The notes beneath the pieces were generated by a model, which was not told where the DNA came from, made no database searches, and worked only from the letters and a program-made list of their open reading frames with translations. From positions 1-8,009 of the forward strand of contig CALBMG010000300.1 in assembly GCA_937896185.1 (NCBI GenBank): DNA of 8,009 bases. The letters are read 5' to 3'. Position 1 is the stretch's first letter. Every line of letters starts with the position of its first letter. Positions 1 through 6,404 of this stretch are shown one piece after another. A program made the position numbers and the translations under genes. The DNA comes from an uncultured Microbacteriaceae bacterium (GTDB lineage: Bacteria; Actinomycetota; Actinomycetes; Actinomycetales; Microbacteriaceae).

Positions 1-50
1 TACGAGATACAAGCTAGTGACTGGAGTTCAGACGTGTGCTCTTCCGATCT
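1..50 (+). other. Illumina sequencing adapter (P7 end, index, read-2 primer site)
   Basis: These bases are synthetic. Bases 1-8 (TACGAGAT) match the 3' end of the Illumina P7 primer, bases 9-16 (ACAAGCTA) sit where the sample index belongs, and the 34 bases at 17-50 match the TruSeq read-2 primer site, starting GTGACTGGAGTTC and ending GCTCTTCCGATCT. Biological sequence begins at 51, where trpB continues normally. The adapter was left in the reads and assembled into the contig end. It should be masked, and no residue of trpB should be taken from it. Confidence 0.98.
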
Positions 51-578
51 TGCCTCATTGATGGCGTGCTTCAAAGTACGCGAGCCATTGGTCACAGGAA
101 CGACAGTGGCACCCAGCAACTTCATGCGTGCGACGTTGAGGGCTTGGCGCTCGGTGTCCACCTCACCCATGTACACGATGCAGTCCATACCAAACAGCGC
201 TGCAGCGGTGGCAGTCGCAACACCGTGCTGACCCGCGCCAGTCTCGGCAATAAGTCGGGTCTTGCCCAGGCGTCGGGCGAGAAGCGCCTGGCCCAATACG
301 TTATTGATTTTGTGTGAACCGGTGTGGTTGAGATCTTCGCGCTTCACAAAGATGCGAGCACCGTCAGCCAATGCTGCGAAACGGGGAATCTCGGTGATGA
401 TCGAGGGTCGGCCGGTGTACGAACGGTGCAGCTCGGCAAGCTCAGCGGCAAAAGTGGGGTCGTTCGCAGCGTCGGTGTACGCCTGCTCGAGTTCATCAAG
501 CGCAGCGATCAGCGATTCGGGGACAAACCTGCCACCGAATTCACCGAAATATGGACCAGTTTCTGTCTGAAGACTCAT
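51..578 (-). CDS. trpB: Tryptophan synthase beta chain, N-terminal 176 residues (cut by contig end)
   Basis: TrpB joins indole, channelled from TrpA, to L-serine to give L-tryptophan in a cytosolic PLP-dependent alpha2-beta2 complex. The fragment opens with [13 protein letters not shown] (residues 9-21). It carries [15 protein letters not shown] (79-93), in which Lys90 is the expected PLP Schiff-base lysine, and [13 protein letters not shown] (111-123), with Glu112 as the expected catalytic acid. It ends in the conserved TLKHAINEA (168-176). About 400 residues are usual, so more than half is missing; the break is technical, because base 50 is the last adapter base. The ATG at 578 overlaps the trpC stop as ATGA, and a weak AGGGG lies 4 bases upstream, so translation is probably coupled to trpC. 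trpA would be expected next but is off the contig. The identity is certain for the visible part. Confidence 0.96.
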
Positions 579-1351
579 GAGACCCCTACAAATTGTGCGA
601 CCCGTTCGACCGGGTTCCCGTCCTTAACCAAGGCTTCGCCCACGAGGACGGCGTCGGCGCCGGCATCGCGGTAATGCTGTACATCGTCAACGGTAAAGAC
701 CGCCGACTCGGCGACGGCGGTTATTCCGTCGGGAATGAGGTGACGAACCTGCCCGAATAACGATGTGTCGAGCTCAAAGGTCGACAGATTGCGCGCATTC
801 ACACCGATGAGCTGTGCACCGATGTCGTTTGCCCGCAGAACTTCATCTGAGGTGTGAGTTTCCACCAGTGGCGTCATTCCCAACTGGAGTACGAAATCGT
901 GCAGACGGGACAATGTTTTCTGATCCAGTGCGGCCACAATCAACAAGGCGAGGTCGGCACCAAAGGCTCGCGCCTCGAGAATCTGGTACTCGATCGAGAT
1001 GAAGTCCTTGCGCAAAATGGGAATAGACACAGCGTCACGAACAGCCGCCAGATCAGCCAACGAGCCGCCAAATTTGCGACCCTCGGTCAAAACGCTGATG
1101 GCGGAAGCGCCACCACGCGCATATGCGGCAGCCAGTGCAGCAGGGTCGACAATCGACGCCAAAGCCCCCTTGGACGGGCTGGAACGTTTGATTTCCGCAA
1201 TAAGCCGCATGGTGTCCGAGCGACGCAGAGCTGCCGCGGCGTCAAGTGCCGGCGACGCCGCCAACGCGCGGTGCTCTATCTGAGCATAGGAAACATCCTC
1301 CCGGCGTGACTCCGCATCGGCGAGAGCTCCGGCGGTGAGGGCGGACAGCAC
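575..1351 (-). CDS. trpC: Indole-3-glycerol phosphate synthase
   Basis: TrpC closes the ring of carboxyphenylamino-deoxyribulose 5-phosphate, with loss of CO2 and water, to form indole-3-glycerol phosphate, the TrpA substrate. The 258 residues are a full-length single-domain TIM barrel. Visible active-site segments are [12 protein letters not shown] (51-62, with Glu53 and Lys55), LRKDF (113-117, Lys115), VETHT (163-167, Glu164), GVNARNL (183-189, Asn185), VAESAV (213-218, Glu215 and Ser216) and the phosphate-site LVGEAL (236-241). There is no fused TrpF domain, in keeping with actinobacteria, where PriA usually supplies that step. The start is GTG, touching the upstream TAA with no gap; the only SD-like AAGG is 11 bases away, so coupling is likely. 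The stop overlaps the trpB ATG by 4 bases. Confidence 0.97.
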   Translation of the reverse strand: MLSALTAGALADAESRREDVSYAQIEHRALAASPALDAAAALRRSDTMRLIAEIKRSSPSKGALASIVDPAALAAAYARGGASAISVLTEGRKFGGSLADLAAVRDAVSIPILRKDFISIEYQILEARAFGADLALLIVAALDQKTLSRLHDFVLQLGMTPLVETHTSDEVLRANDIGAQLIGVNARNLSTFELDTSLFGQVRHLIPDGITAVAESAVFTVDDVQHYRDAGADAVLVGEALVKDGNPVERVAQFVGVS

Positions 1352-1576
1352 TTAGTGCTTAGCCTTGTACTTCGGTCCCTTGACTCCATAGCCTGCCTTG
1401 GCCATGATCAGCCCAACGACGGGGCTCAGAAGGGTAACCGCTGCGGATGCCCACACCAGTTCGGGCATGTTCAGCCAAAAGAAGAGTGCGCCTGCAGAAA
1501 TTGCGATGAGGGCGATGGTGACAGTGGTCCACGCGGCAGGCGATTCGCCGTGTCCAGGATCGTGCTGAAGGTTCAT
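1352..1576 (-). CDS. HGxxPAAW-type small two-helix membrane protein in the trp block
   Basis: This is a 74-residue protein of unknown function. It has a short polar N-terminus containing HGESPAAW (9-16), the signature of the actinobacterial HGxxPAAW family, then two predicted transmembrane helices at roughly 18-36 and 42-59, and a basic tail (GYGVKGPKYKAKH). There is no signal peptidase site and no recognisable catalytic motif. Its ATG is supported by AAAGGA 8 bases upstream. It follows trpE by 22 bases, and its TAA touches the trpC GTG. From general knowledge, such proteins recur between trpE and trpC in actinobacteria, which suggests a role tied to tryptophan or aromatic metabolism, but nothing in the sequence says which. 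Transport, membrane anchoring of Trp enzymes, or merely conserved linkage are all open. The gene call is secure and the role is not known. Confidence 0.9.
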   Translation of the reverse strand: MNLQHDPGHGESPAAWTTVTIALIAISAGALFFWLNMPELVWASAAVTLLSPVVGLIMAKAGYGVKGPKYKAKH

Positions 1577-1584
1577 GTGAACTG

Positions 1585-1590
1585 TCCTTT
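1585..1590 (-). promoter_or_regulatory. Ribosome binding site of the HGxxPAAW protein gene
   Basis: AAAGGA on the minus strand lies 8 bases before the ATG at 1576, within the 22-base trpE gap, which is the widest in the window. It fixes the start of this small gene and shows it can recruit ribosomes independently of trpE. Confidence 0.75.
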
Positions 1591-1598
1591 CGATGTTC

Positions 1599-3110
1599 TT
1601 AGTTTAGTGGCGTTCGCAGACCGTTAGCGGCGATGACAGCCCGAAGCGGTGCTGCGGCCTTGTTGACGGTCTCGGTGAATTCGCTTTCGGGAACAGAATC
1701 CAGCACCAGGCCGGCGCCGGCCTGGACAGTGGCTATCCCGTCCATCAGTACCGCGGTACGAATCGCGATGGCCAAATCCGAGTCGCCGCCAAAGCCGATG
1801 TAGCCCACTACTCCCCCGTACACCCCGCGCGAGGCCGGCTCCAATTCATCGATGATCTCCAGAGCACGTGGCTTCGGTGCTCCGGAAAGTGTCCCCGCGG
1901 GGAAAGTTGCACGGAACACATCAACGGGCGTCACTCCCTCGGCGACATCCCCTTCGACGCTGGACACAAGGTGCATGATGTGCGAGAACCGTTCGACTGT
2001 CATGAACTCTGTGACCTCCACCGTTCCGGGAACGCACACACGGGACAAGTCATTGCGCGCGAGATCCACGAGCATCAGGTGCTCAGCGCGTTCCTTGTCG
2101 TCCGCCAACAAATCCTGAGCCAAATCGACGTCGTCTTCTGGTGTCGCTCCGCGAGGACGGCTTCCCGCGATGGGATGAGAGTAGGCGCGTCCAGACTCGA
2201 CCTTGATCAGTGCCTCAGGCGACGAACCAACAACTTGGAAGGGAGTACCCGATGTGGTTTCAAGGGACAGCAGGTACATGTACGGGGAGGGGTTTAATGC
2301 TCGCAACATTCGATACACGTCGAGCGGACGCGCCGTTACCTCGGTGTCAAACCGTTGGGAAATTACGACCTGGAAAACATCGCCATTGACAATGTGAGTC
2401 CGTGCAACGGCAACCGAGTCAAGGAAATCATGTGGGCTGGTGCGATGTGCGGCCTCGACCGTGCCCACCACAGGGACAGTCAATGGGGCGACGGGCACCG
2501 TGGTGTCGAGGCTCGACACAATTGCCGACAACCTGTCCTGGGCGGCGTCCCACAGCACGTCGGCATCGGCGGTGTTCAGCACAGCAGTACACACGTGAAC
2601 CAACGAATTGCGGTGATCGAGAATCAGCATGTCTCGAACAAACAACATCGATTGCCCGGGGACTCCACTTTCTGGGTTCGGCGCAATCGGCAGATTTTCG
2701 AGCTGACGAACTGCATCCCAGCCAATAAACCCGACCAAACCACTGGTCAGCGGGGGAAGCTCGGTCTGTTCCGCAGTCTTCCAACGGCTATACAGAGCAT
2801 CCAATGCCGCGAGCGGTTCCTTCGGCATGGGGCCACCAAACGCGTCCAATTCGGTCAGGCCGTAATCAATCCACTGTGTTGATCCCTGATTCTCGGTGAC
2901 ACAACCGTACGCGGACAGTCCGATGAACGAATACCGTGACCAGATTCCGCCCTGCTCAGCAGATTCCAACAGGAATGTACCGGGGCGACCCTCTGTGAGC
3001 GAATCGTACAGGGCGGCCGGGCTGACTGAGTCAACAAAAATACTCCTCAACACCGTGACAACACGAGAATCGGCGACACGGGCGTCGAACTCTGAACGTG
3101 TCGTGGTCAC
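1599..3110 (-). CDS. trpE: Anthranilate synthase component I
   Basis: TrpE makes anthranilate from chorismate, using ammonia from the TrpG glutaminase subunit; it is the committed, tryptophan-inhibited step. At 503 residues it is full length. The N-terminal region has the feedback-site LLESAEQGG (47-55). The chorismate-binding domain shows NPSPYMY (273-279, also part of the inhibitor site), IAGSRPRG (314-321), [17 protein letters not shown] (338-354), [11 protein letters not shown] (377-387), [11 protein letters not shown] (403-413) and [10 protein letters not shown] (463-472). The LLES and NPSPYM signatures argue for TrpE over PabB or a salicylate/isochorismate synthase. No glutaminase domain is fused and no trpG is in the window. 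The GTG start overlaps the hisI stop by 4 bases (GTGA) and has a good GAGGTGA upstream, inside hisI, so no leader or attenuator can precede it. Confidence 0.97.
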   Translation of the reverse strand: MTTTRSEFDARVADSRVVTVLRSIFVDSVSPAALYDSLTEGRPGTFLLESAEQGGIWSRYSFIGLSAYGCVTENQGSTQWIDYGLTELDAFGGPMPKEPLAALDALYSRWKTAEQTELPPLTSGLVGFIGWDAVRQLENLPIAPNPESGVPGQSMLFVRDMLILDHRNSLVHVCTAVLNTADADVLWDAAQDRLSAIVSSLDTTVPVAPLTVPVVGTVEAAHRTSPHDFLDSVAVARTHIVNGDVFQVVISQRFDTEVTARPLDVYRMLRALNPSPYMYLLSLETTSGTPFQVVGSSPEALIKVESGRAYSHPIAGSRPRGATPEDDVDLAQDLLADDKERAEHLMLVDLARNDLSRVCVPGTVEVTEFMTVERFSHIMHLVSSVEGDVAEGVTPVDVFRATFPAGTLSGAPKPRALEIIDELEPASRGVYGGVVGYIGFGGDSDLAIAIRTAVLMDGIATVQAGAGLVLDSVPESEFTETVNKAAAPLRAVIAANGLRTPLN

Positions 3111-3439
3111 AGTGTCACCTCACGCGCATCAAAGCAGGTTCGGTCTCCCGTGTGACACGCGGCACCGACCTGGTCAACAGTCACCAGAAGTGTGTCTGCA
3201 TCACAGTCGTAATGCACGGATTTGACGTGCTGGACATTACCCGAGGTGTCACCCTTACGCCACAACTCGTTCCGAGAGCGACTCCAGAACGTGACGAGTC
3301 CACCGGTCAGAGTAAGGCGCAGCGATTCGGCATTCATGTAGCCCAGCATGAGCACTTCACGGGTATCGAACTGTTGAATAATTGCGGGAATCAGACCGTT
3401 AGCGTCAAATTTCAGCGTGTCAATTTCCGACATGTTCAT
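3107..3439 (-). CDS. hisI: Phosphoribosyl-AMP cyclohydrolase
   Basis: HisI opens the adenine ring of phosphoribosyl-AMP, the third step of histidine synthesis, as a zinc- and magnesium-dependent cytosolic dimer. The 110 residues match the stand-alone cyclohydrolase, without a fused HisE domain; hisE is separate three genes upstream. Visible motifs are [37 protein letters not shown], the metal-site DCDAD (about 78-82) and the Cys-bearing [10 protein letters not shown] near the C-terminus. Two in-frame ATGs exist, at 3439 and 3433. The first is chosen because it forms a 4-base ATGA overlap with the hisF stop and has GGGGGAG 10 bases upstream. The 3' end overlaps trpE, so histidine and tryptophan genes are physically interlocked here. 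Confidence 0.97.
   Translation of the reverse strand: MNMSEIDTLKFDANGLIPAIIQQFDTREVLMLGYMNAESLRLTLTGGLVTFWSRSRNELWRKGDTSGNVQHVKSVHYDCDADTLLVTVDQVGAACHTGDRTCFDAREVTL
3115..3121 (-). promoter_or_regulatory. Ribosome binding site of trpE, inside hisI
   Basis: GAGGTGA on the minus strand ends 4 bases before the GTG at 3110 and lies within the last codons of hisI. It supports the GTG start that overlaps the hisI stop. Confidence 0.7.
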
Positions 3440-4197
3440 CGAATCGTCACTCCCCCATCGCGTAAAGAATTCTTCACCTGTGAAATCGTAAATTTCCCCG
3501 TGTGGAACACGCTGGCCGCCAAAACAGCATCAGCGCCAGCTTCTACTGCCGGGAGGAAATGTTCGAGCTCGCCCGCACCACCCGAGGCGATGACTGGCAC
3601 GCTCGAAATCGCACGCATTGCGGCGATGAGTTCCAGGTCGAAACCCGAGGTCGTGCCATCAGCGTCAATCGAATTCACTAACAATTCGCCAGCACCACGT
3701 TCGATTGCGGCGCTTGCCCATTCCAGAGCGTCCAATTCAGTCGTCACACGACCACCGTGAGTTGTGACCACAAAACCGCTCGGGGTCGAATCATTTCGGG
3801 CAACATCCAAGGACAAGACGATGACTTGAGATCCAAAACGTGCAGAAATTTCGTCGATCAGTTCGGGGCGAGCAATCGCTGCAGAGTTGACACCGATCTT
3901 GTCAGCTCCGTGCGCCAACAGTTTGGCCACGTCCTCGGTGGTACGCACACCGCCGCCCACTGTCAGGGGGATGAATAGTGTTTCAGCGGTTCGTTCCACA
4001 AGTTCGTACATGGTGGAACGATTTTCTACAGTTGCGGTGACGTCCAAGAACGTGAGTTCGTCGGCGCCCTGTTCGTAGTATTTCGTTGCCAGTTCAACCG
4101 GGTCACCCGAGTCCACGAGATTGAGGAAATTGACACCCTTCACCACCCTGCCGTCTGCAACATCGAGACAGGGAATTACGCGAACGGCGACCGTCAT
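3436..4197 (-). CDS. hisF: Imidazole glycerol phosphate synthase cyclase subunit
   Basis: HisF uses ammonia delivered by the HisH glutaminase to convert PRFAR into imidazole glycerol phosphate plus AICAR, which feeds purine synthesis. The 253 residues form a standard TIM barrel. The catalytic pair is expected at Asp12 (in IPCLDV, 7-12 region) and Asp131 (in LSLDVARN, 129-135). Phosphate-binding segments are LTVGGGVR (78-85), [18 protein letters not shown] (170-187), IASGGAG (203-209) and AASVFH (227-232). [13 protein letters not shown] identifies HisF rather than the related HisA/PriA. Its ATG shares one base with the hisG TGA (TGATG), and no Shine-Dalgarno is visible, so translation is probably coupled to hisG. 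hisH and hisA/priA are not in the window. Confidence 0.97.
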   Translation of the reverse strand: MTVAVRVIPCLDVADGRVVKGVNFLNLVDSGDPVELATKYYEQGADELTFLDVTATVENRSTMYELVERTAETLFIPLTVGGGVRTTEDVAKLLAHGADKIGVNSAAIARPELIDEISARFGSQVIVLSLDVARNDSTPSGFVVTTHGGRVTTELDALEWASAAIERGAGELLVNSIDADGTTSGFDLELIAAMRAISSVPVIASGGAGELEHFLPAVEAGADAVLAASVFHTGKFTISQVKNSLRDGGVTIR

Positions 4198-5036
4198 CAG
4201 ATTCGTGCTGCGTGGATGGGGCTCACGAGAATTGCCCGTGCTCCCAAGGCGTACAGATCGTCCATGATGTGGTTCATGTCACCGCGGGGCACCATTGCCC
4301 GGACGGCGACCCATTCGGGGTCCCGAAGCGGTGACACAGTGGGTGATTCGAGACCTGGAGTAATGTTCGACGCAGCCTCCAGCAGAGCAACGGGAAGGTC
4401 ATAATCCATCAGCACAAACTCACGTGCGACCTTGACACCGGCAAGTCGCCGGCGAAGCGTGTCGATTCCGTCTTGTTCCGACTGGGACGAAATCAACACT
4501 GCCGTCGATTCCAGAATCACGGGCCCAAAGACTTCAAGTCCCTGCGACCGCAAAGTAGAACCCGTGGAAACCACGTCTGCTACTGCATCCGCAACGCCCA
4601 AACGTACGGCGGATTCGACTGCTCCATCGAGTCGAATCAACTTGGCTGTGACACCATTGCGCGCGAGGAAATCGCCCACCAGTTTGGGATAACTCGTCGC
4701 AACACGCTGTCCTTGCAAATCTGTGAGTTCAACAAAAGCACCGGGCTTTGCCGCAAATCGGAAAGTCGACGATCCAAAACCGAGCTCGTCGCGTTCAACT
4801 GCGTCGCTTTCGGCGTCCAACAAAAGGTCGCGACCCGTGATGCCCACGTCCAAGGCCCCGCTGCCCACATAGGTCGCGATATCCCGAGGGCGCAAGTAAA
4901 AGAATTCGATGTCGTTGCGCTTATCAATGACATGCAGCGCTCGAGGGTCACGTCGGCCGGTGTACCCGGCTTCCGACAACATCTGCTGTGCCGTGTCGGA
5001 CAGCGTTCCCTTGTTGGGGATGGCTACGCGGAGCAT
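4197..5036 (-). CDS. hisG: ATP phosphoribosyltransferase, long (self-regulated) form
   Basis: HisG condenses ATP with PRPP to phosphoribosyl-ATP, the first and feedback-controlled step of histidine synthesis. The 279 residues correspond to the long form: two periplasmic-binding-like catalytic lobes (about 1-200) and a C-terminal ACT-like histidine-binding domain (about 205-279), so no HisZ partner should be needed. Visible segments are IPNKGTL (6-12), [16 protein letters not shown] (57-72), VATSYPKL (112-119), the PRPP-site [10 protein letters not shown] (154-163) and, in the regulatory domain, [19 protein letters not shown] (231-249). The ATG is favoured by AAAGG 5 bases upstream, in the 12-base gap after hisE. 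The stop shares one base with the hisF start. Confidence 0.97.
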   Translation of the reverse strand: MLRVAIPNKGTLSDTAQQMLSEAGYTGRRDPRALHVIDKRNDIEFFYLRPRDIATYVGSGALDVGITGRDLLLDAESDAVERDELGFGSSTFRFAAKPGAFVELTDLQGQRVATSYPKLVGDFLARNGVTAKLIRLDGAVESAVRLGVADAVADVVSTGSTLRSQGLEVFGPVILESTAVLISSQSEQDGIDTLRRRLAGVKVAREFVLMDYDLPVALLEAASNITPGLESPTVSPLRDPEWVAVRAMVPRGDMNHIMDDLYALGARAILVSPIHAARI

Positions 5037-5048
5037 GGGTGCCTTTCG

Positions 5049-5312
5049 TCAGAGGGTTCGATACACGTCGTCAAGGGTCATTCCCTTGGCAATCAGCAGA
5101 ACCTGCAGATGGTACAAAAGTTGCGAGATTTCCTCTGCCGTTTCAGCGTCAGACTGGTACTCGGCAGCCATCCACACTTCAGCAGCCTCTTCGACAATTT
5201 TTTTGCCGATGAAATGAATGCCCTTATCCAGTTCCGCAACCGTTCCCGAGCCCTCGGGACGAGTTTGTGCCGTGAGCGACAGCTCGGCAAACAGTTCTTC
5301 GAAAGACTTCAC
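5049..5312 (-). CDS. hisE: Phosphoribosyl-ATP pyrophosphatase
   Basis: HisE removes pyrophosphate from phosphoribosyl-ATP, the second step of histidine synthesis, passing phosphoribosyl-AMP to HisI. The 87 residues are the full-length stand-alone enzyme, an all-alpha MazG-like fold. Characteristic stretches are [14 protein letters not shown] (18-31), [17 protein letters not shown] (35-51), which holds the magnesium-binding acidic residues, and [14 protein letters not shown] (60-73). The GTG start gives the usual [11 protein letters not shown] opening seen in actinobacterial HisE. No proper Shine-Dalgarno precedes it: only GGGG, one base from the GTG. A TAGAAT hexamer lies 6 bases upstream, compatible with a leaderless transcript. 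It is followed by hisG after 12 bases. Confidence 0.96.
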   Translation of the reverse strand: MKSFEELFAELSLTAQTRPEGSGTVAELDKGIHFIGKKIVEEAAEVWMAAEYQSDAETAEEISQLLYHLQVLLIAKGMTLDDVYRTL

Positions 5313-5329
5313 ACCCCAATTCTAGGGGT
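5313..5329 (-). promoter_or_regulatory. Hairpin filling the FKBP-hisE gap, with a -10-like TAGAAT in its loop
   Basis: The 17-base gap is exactly an inverted repeat: on the minus strand ACCCC, a 7-base loop TAGAATT, then GGGGT, flanked by the upstream TAA and the hisE GTG. The loop hexamer TAGAAT fits the actinobacterial TANNNT -10 box and lies 6 bases before the GTG, the spacing expected for a transcript starting at the start codon. The best -35 candidate (TTTTGG, 16 bases away) is poor. It could be an internal his promoter, a structure limiting initiation on hisE, or chance. Confidence 0.35.
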
Positions 5330-5689
5330 TTAGCGGGCGCCCAAAAGGTCGATGACGAAGATGAGGGTGCGGCCCGACAAGCGGTGTCCCCCACCAACGG
5401 GGCCGTAAGCGAAAGCGGGAGGGCAAATCAGGGTGCGTCGACCGCCGACCTTCATTCCCGGTATTCCGTCCTTCCAGCCCTGAATCAAGCTGGTCAAGGG
5501 GAATTCGATCGACTGTCCGCGGTTCCAGGAAGAATCGAACTCTTCACCGGTTTCGAAATCGACACCAACGTAGTGAACCTCTACGACACCACCGGCAACT
5601 GCCTCGGCACCATCGCCGACAACGATGTCTTCGATAACCAACGACGTGGGTTCTTCCATCATGGGGGGTTCAATAATCGGCTTGTCCAT
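5330..5689 (-). CDS. FKBP-type peptidyl-prolyl cis-trans isomerase (cytosolic)
   Basis: A single-domain FKBP that catalyses cis-trans isomerisation of peptide bonds before proline, aiding folding. The 119 residues comprise a short acidic, proline-containing N-terminal extension (1-16) and one FKBP domain. The hydrophobic pocket residues are all present: Tyr40 (VEVHYVGV), Phe51 and Asp52 (EEFDSSW), Trp72 (LIQGWKDGI), Tyr95 (PPAFAYG), His102 and Phe111 (TLIFVIDLL), so it should be catalytically competent and able to bind FK506-like ligands. There is no signal peptide, lipobox or membrane segment, which puts it in the cytosol. The ATG at 5689 has a strong GGAGGA 6 bases upstream; a later in-frame Met pair (10-11) is less likely. 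It lies 2 bases after rpe and 17 before hisE, an unexpected place for a chaperone gene. Its client is unknown. Confidence 0.95.
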   Translation of the reverse strand: MDKPIIEPPMMEEPTSLVIEDIVVGDGAEAVAGGVVEVHYVGVDFETGEEFDSSWNRGQSIEFPLTSLIQGWKDGIPGMKVGGRRTLICPPAFAYGPVGGGHRLSGRTLIFVIDLLGAR

Positions 5690-5691
5690 GG

Positions 5692-6369
5692 TTATTCCTC
5701 CGAGTGGTGATGTTGGTGTGACTGTGCAATCTTACGCAAGTTTTCCACGGCGAACGCTGGGTTGTCTGTTCCAAAGACAGCGCTTCCCGCAACGAAAGTG
5801 TCGGCGCCATTTTCTGCAGCGATCTGAATGGTGTCTGTGTCAATTCCTCCGTCAACCTGCAACCACAAGTTGACACCATGAGTCTTGCGGAATTGTGCGA
5901 CTTCGGAAAGTTTCTGCATTTGTTCCGGACGGAATTTTTGACCACCAAACCCGGGTTCGACCGTCATCACGAGGATTTGGTCAAAGAGGTGGGCTATTTC
6001 GGACACCGCGGAAAATGGTGTGTCCGGCTTCAACGCCAGACCAGCACGTGCACCGATTTCACGCAGTTTTACCGCAAGTGCTGCGGGGTCTGCAGCAGCC
6101 TCGACATGAAACGTGACCGATGCGGCACCGAGCTCGGCGTAACCGGGCGCCCAACGATCAGGATCCGAAATCATCAGGTGCACATCCAAGGGAACCGGAG
6201 ATACCGCCTGAATTCGAGACACCATCTGCGGCCCGAACGTGAGATTGGGAACGAAATGGTTGTCCATGACGTCGACATGGGCGAAATCTGCGTTCGAGAT
6301 TAAACCCAGATCGTGTTCCATATTCACGAAATCAGCACTGAGAATGCTGGGATTAATTCTGATGCTCAC
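5692..6369 (-). CDS. rpe: Ribulose-phosphate 3-epimerase
   Basis: Rpe interconverts D-ribulose 5-phosphate and D-xylulose 5-phosphate in the pentose phosphate pathway and acts in the cytosol. The 225 residues form a full-length metal-dependent TIM barrel. Expected metal ligands are His31 and Asp33 (AHVDVMDNHFVPN), His64 (DVHLMI) and Asp173 (QVDGGI); Asp173 and Asp33 are also the usual acid/base pair. MTVEPGFGGQKF (135-146) is the phosphate/active-site loop. The GTG gives the canonical opening MSIRINPSILSADF. The C-terminus carries a histidine-rich tail (HQHHH, 218-222). It follows rsmB by 9 bases with no Shine-Dalgarno. In this setting it can support supply of PRPP precursor to the his and trp genes downstream; that link is inferred from order only. 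Confidence 0.97.
   Translation of the reverse strand: MSIRINPSILSADFVNMEHDLGLISNADFAHVDVMDNHFVPNLTFGPQMVSRIQAVSPVPLDVHLMISDPDRWAPGYAELGAASVTFHVEAAADPAALAVKLREIGARAGLALKPDTPFSAVSEIAHLFDQILVMTVEPGFGGQKFRPEQMQKLSEVAQFRKTHGVNLWLQVDGGIDTDTIQIAAENGADTFVAGSAVFGTDNPAFAVENLRKIAQSHQHHHSEE
5696..5701 (-). promoter_or_regulatory. Strong ribosome binding site of the FKBP gene, inside the end of rpe
   Basis: GGAGGA on the minus strand sits 6 bases before the ATG at 5689 and is built into the last two Glu codons and stop of rpe. It is among the best Shine-Dalgarno matches in the window, suggesting the FKBP gene is translated well on its own. Confidence 0.8.
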
Positions 6370-6375
6370 GGTGTC

Positions 6376-6404
6376 AGATTACTGTGTTCGTCGAATCAAT
6401 TGAA
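6376..6404 (-). promoter_or_regulatory. Possible internal promoter for a leaderless rpe transcript
   Basis: On the minus strand TAATCT (6381-6376) fits the TANNNT -10 pattern and lies 6 bases before the rpe GTG, which has no Shine-Dalgarno. A weak -35 candidate TTCAAT (6404-6399) is 17 bases further up. The TAA of the hexamer is the rsmB stop codon, so half of the match comes free. This is a weak prediction. Confidence 0.25.

Noticed and set aside
34..317. Plus-strand open frames beginning in the adapter
   Set aside because: They start in synthetic sequence and run opposite trpB, so they are artefacts.
51..578. trpB as a biologically truncated pseudogene
   Set aside because: The break coincides exactly with the last adapter base, and the 176 visible residues are intact with their catalytic Lys and Glu. 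The truncation is technical.
2428..2784. 118-codon minus-strand frame inside trpE in another reading frame
   Set aside because: It is entirely nested in trpE, rich in Cys/Arg/Pro-like shadow composition, and has no ribosome binding site or family match. It is a frame shadow.
4473..5333. Long plus-strand open frame of 286 codons opposite hisG and hisE
   Set aside because: It lies antisense to two genes with full family motifs and has no recognisable domain. Long antisense frames are common opposite genes of this base composition.
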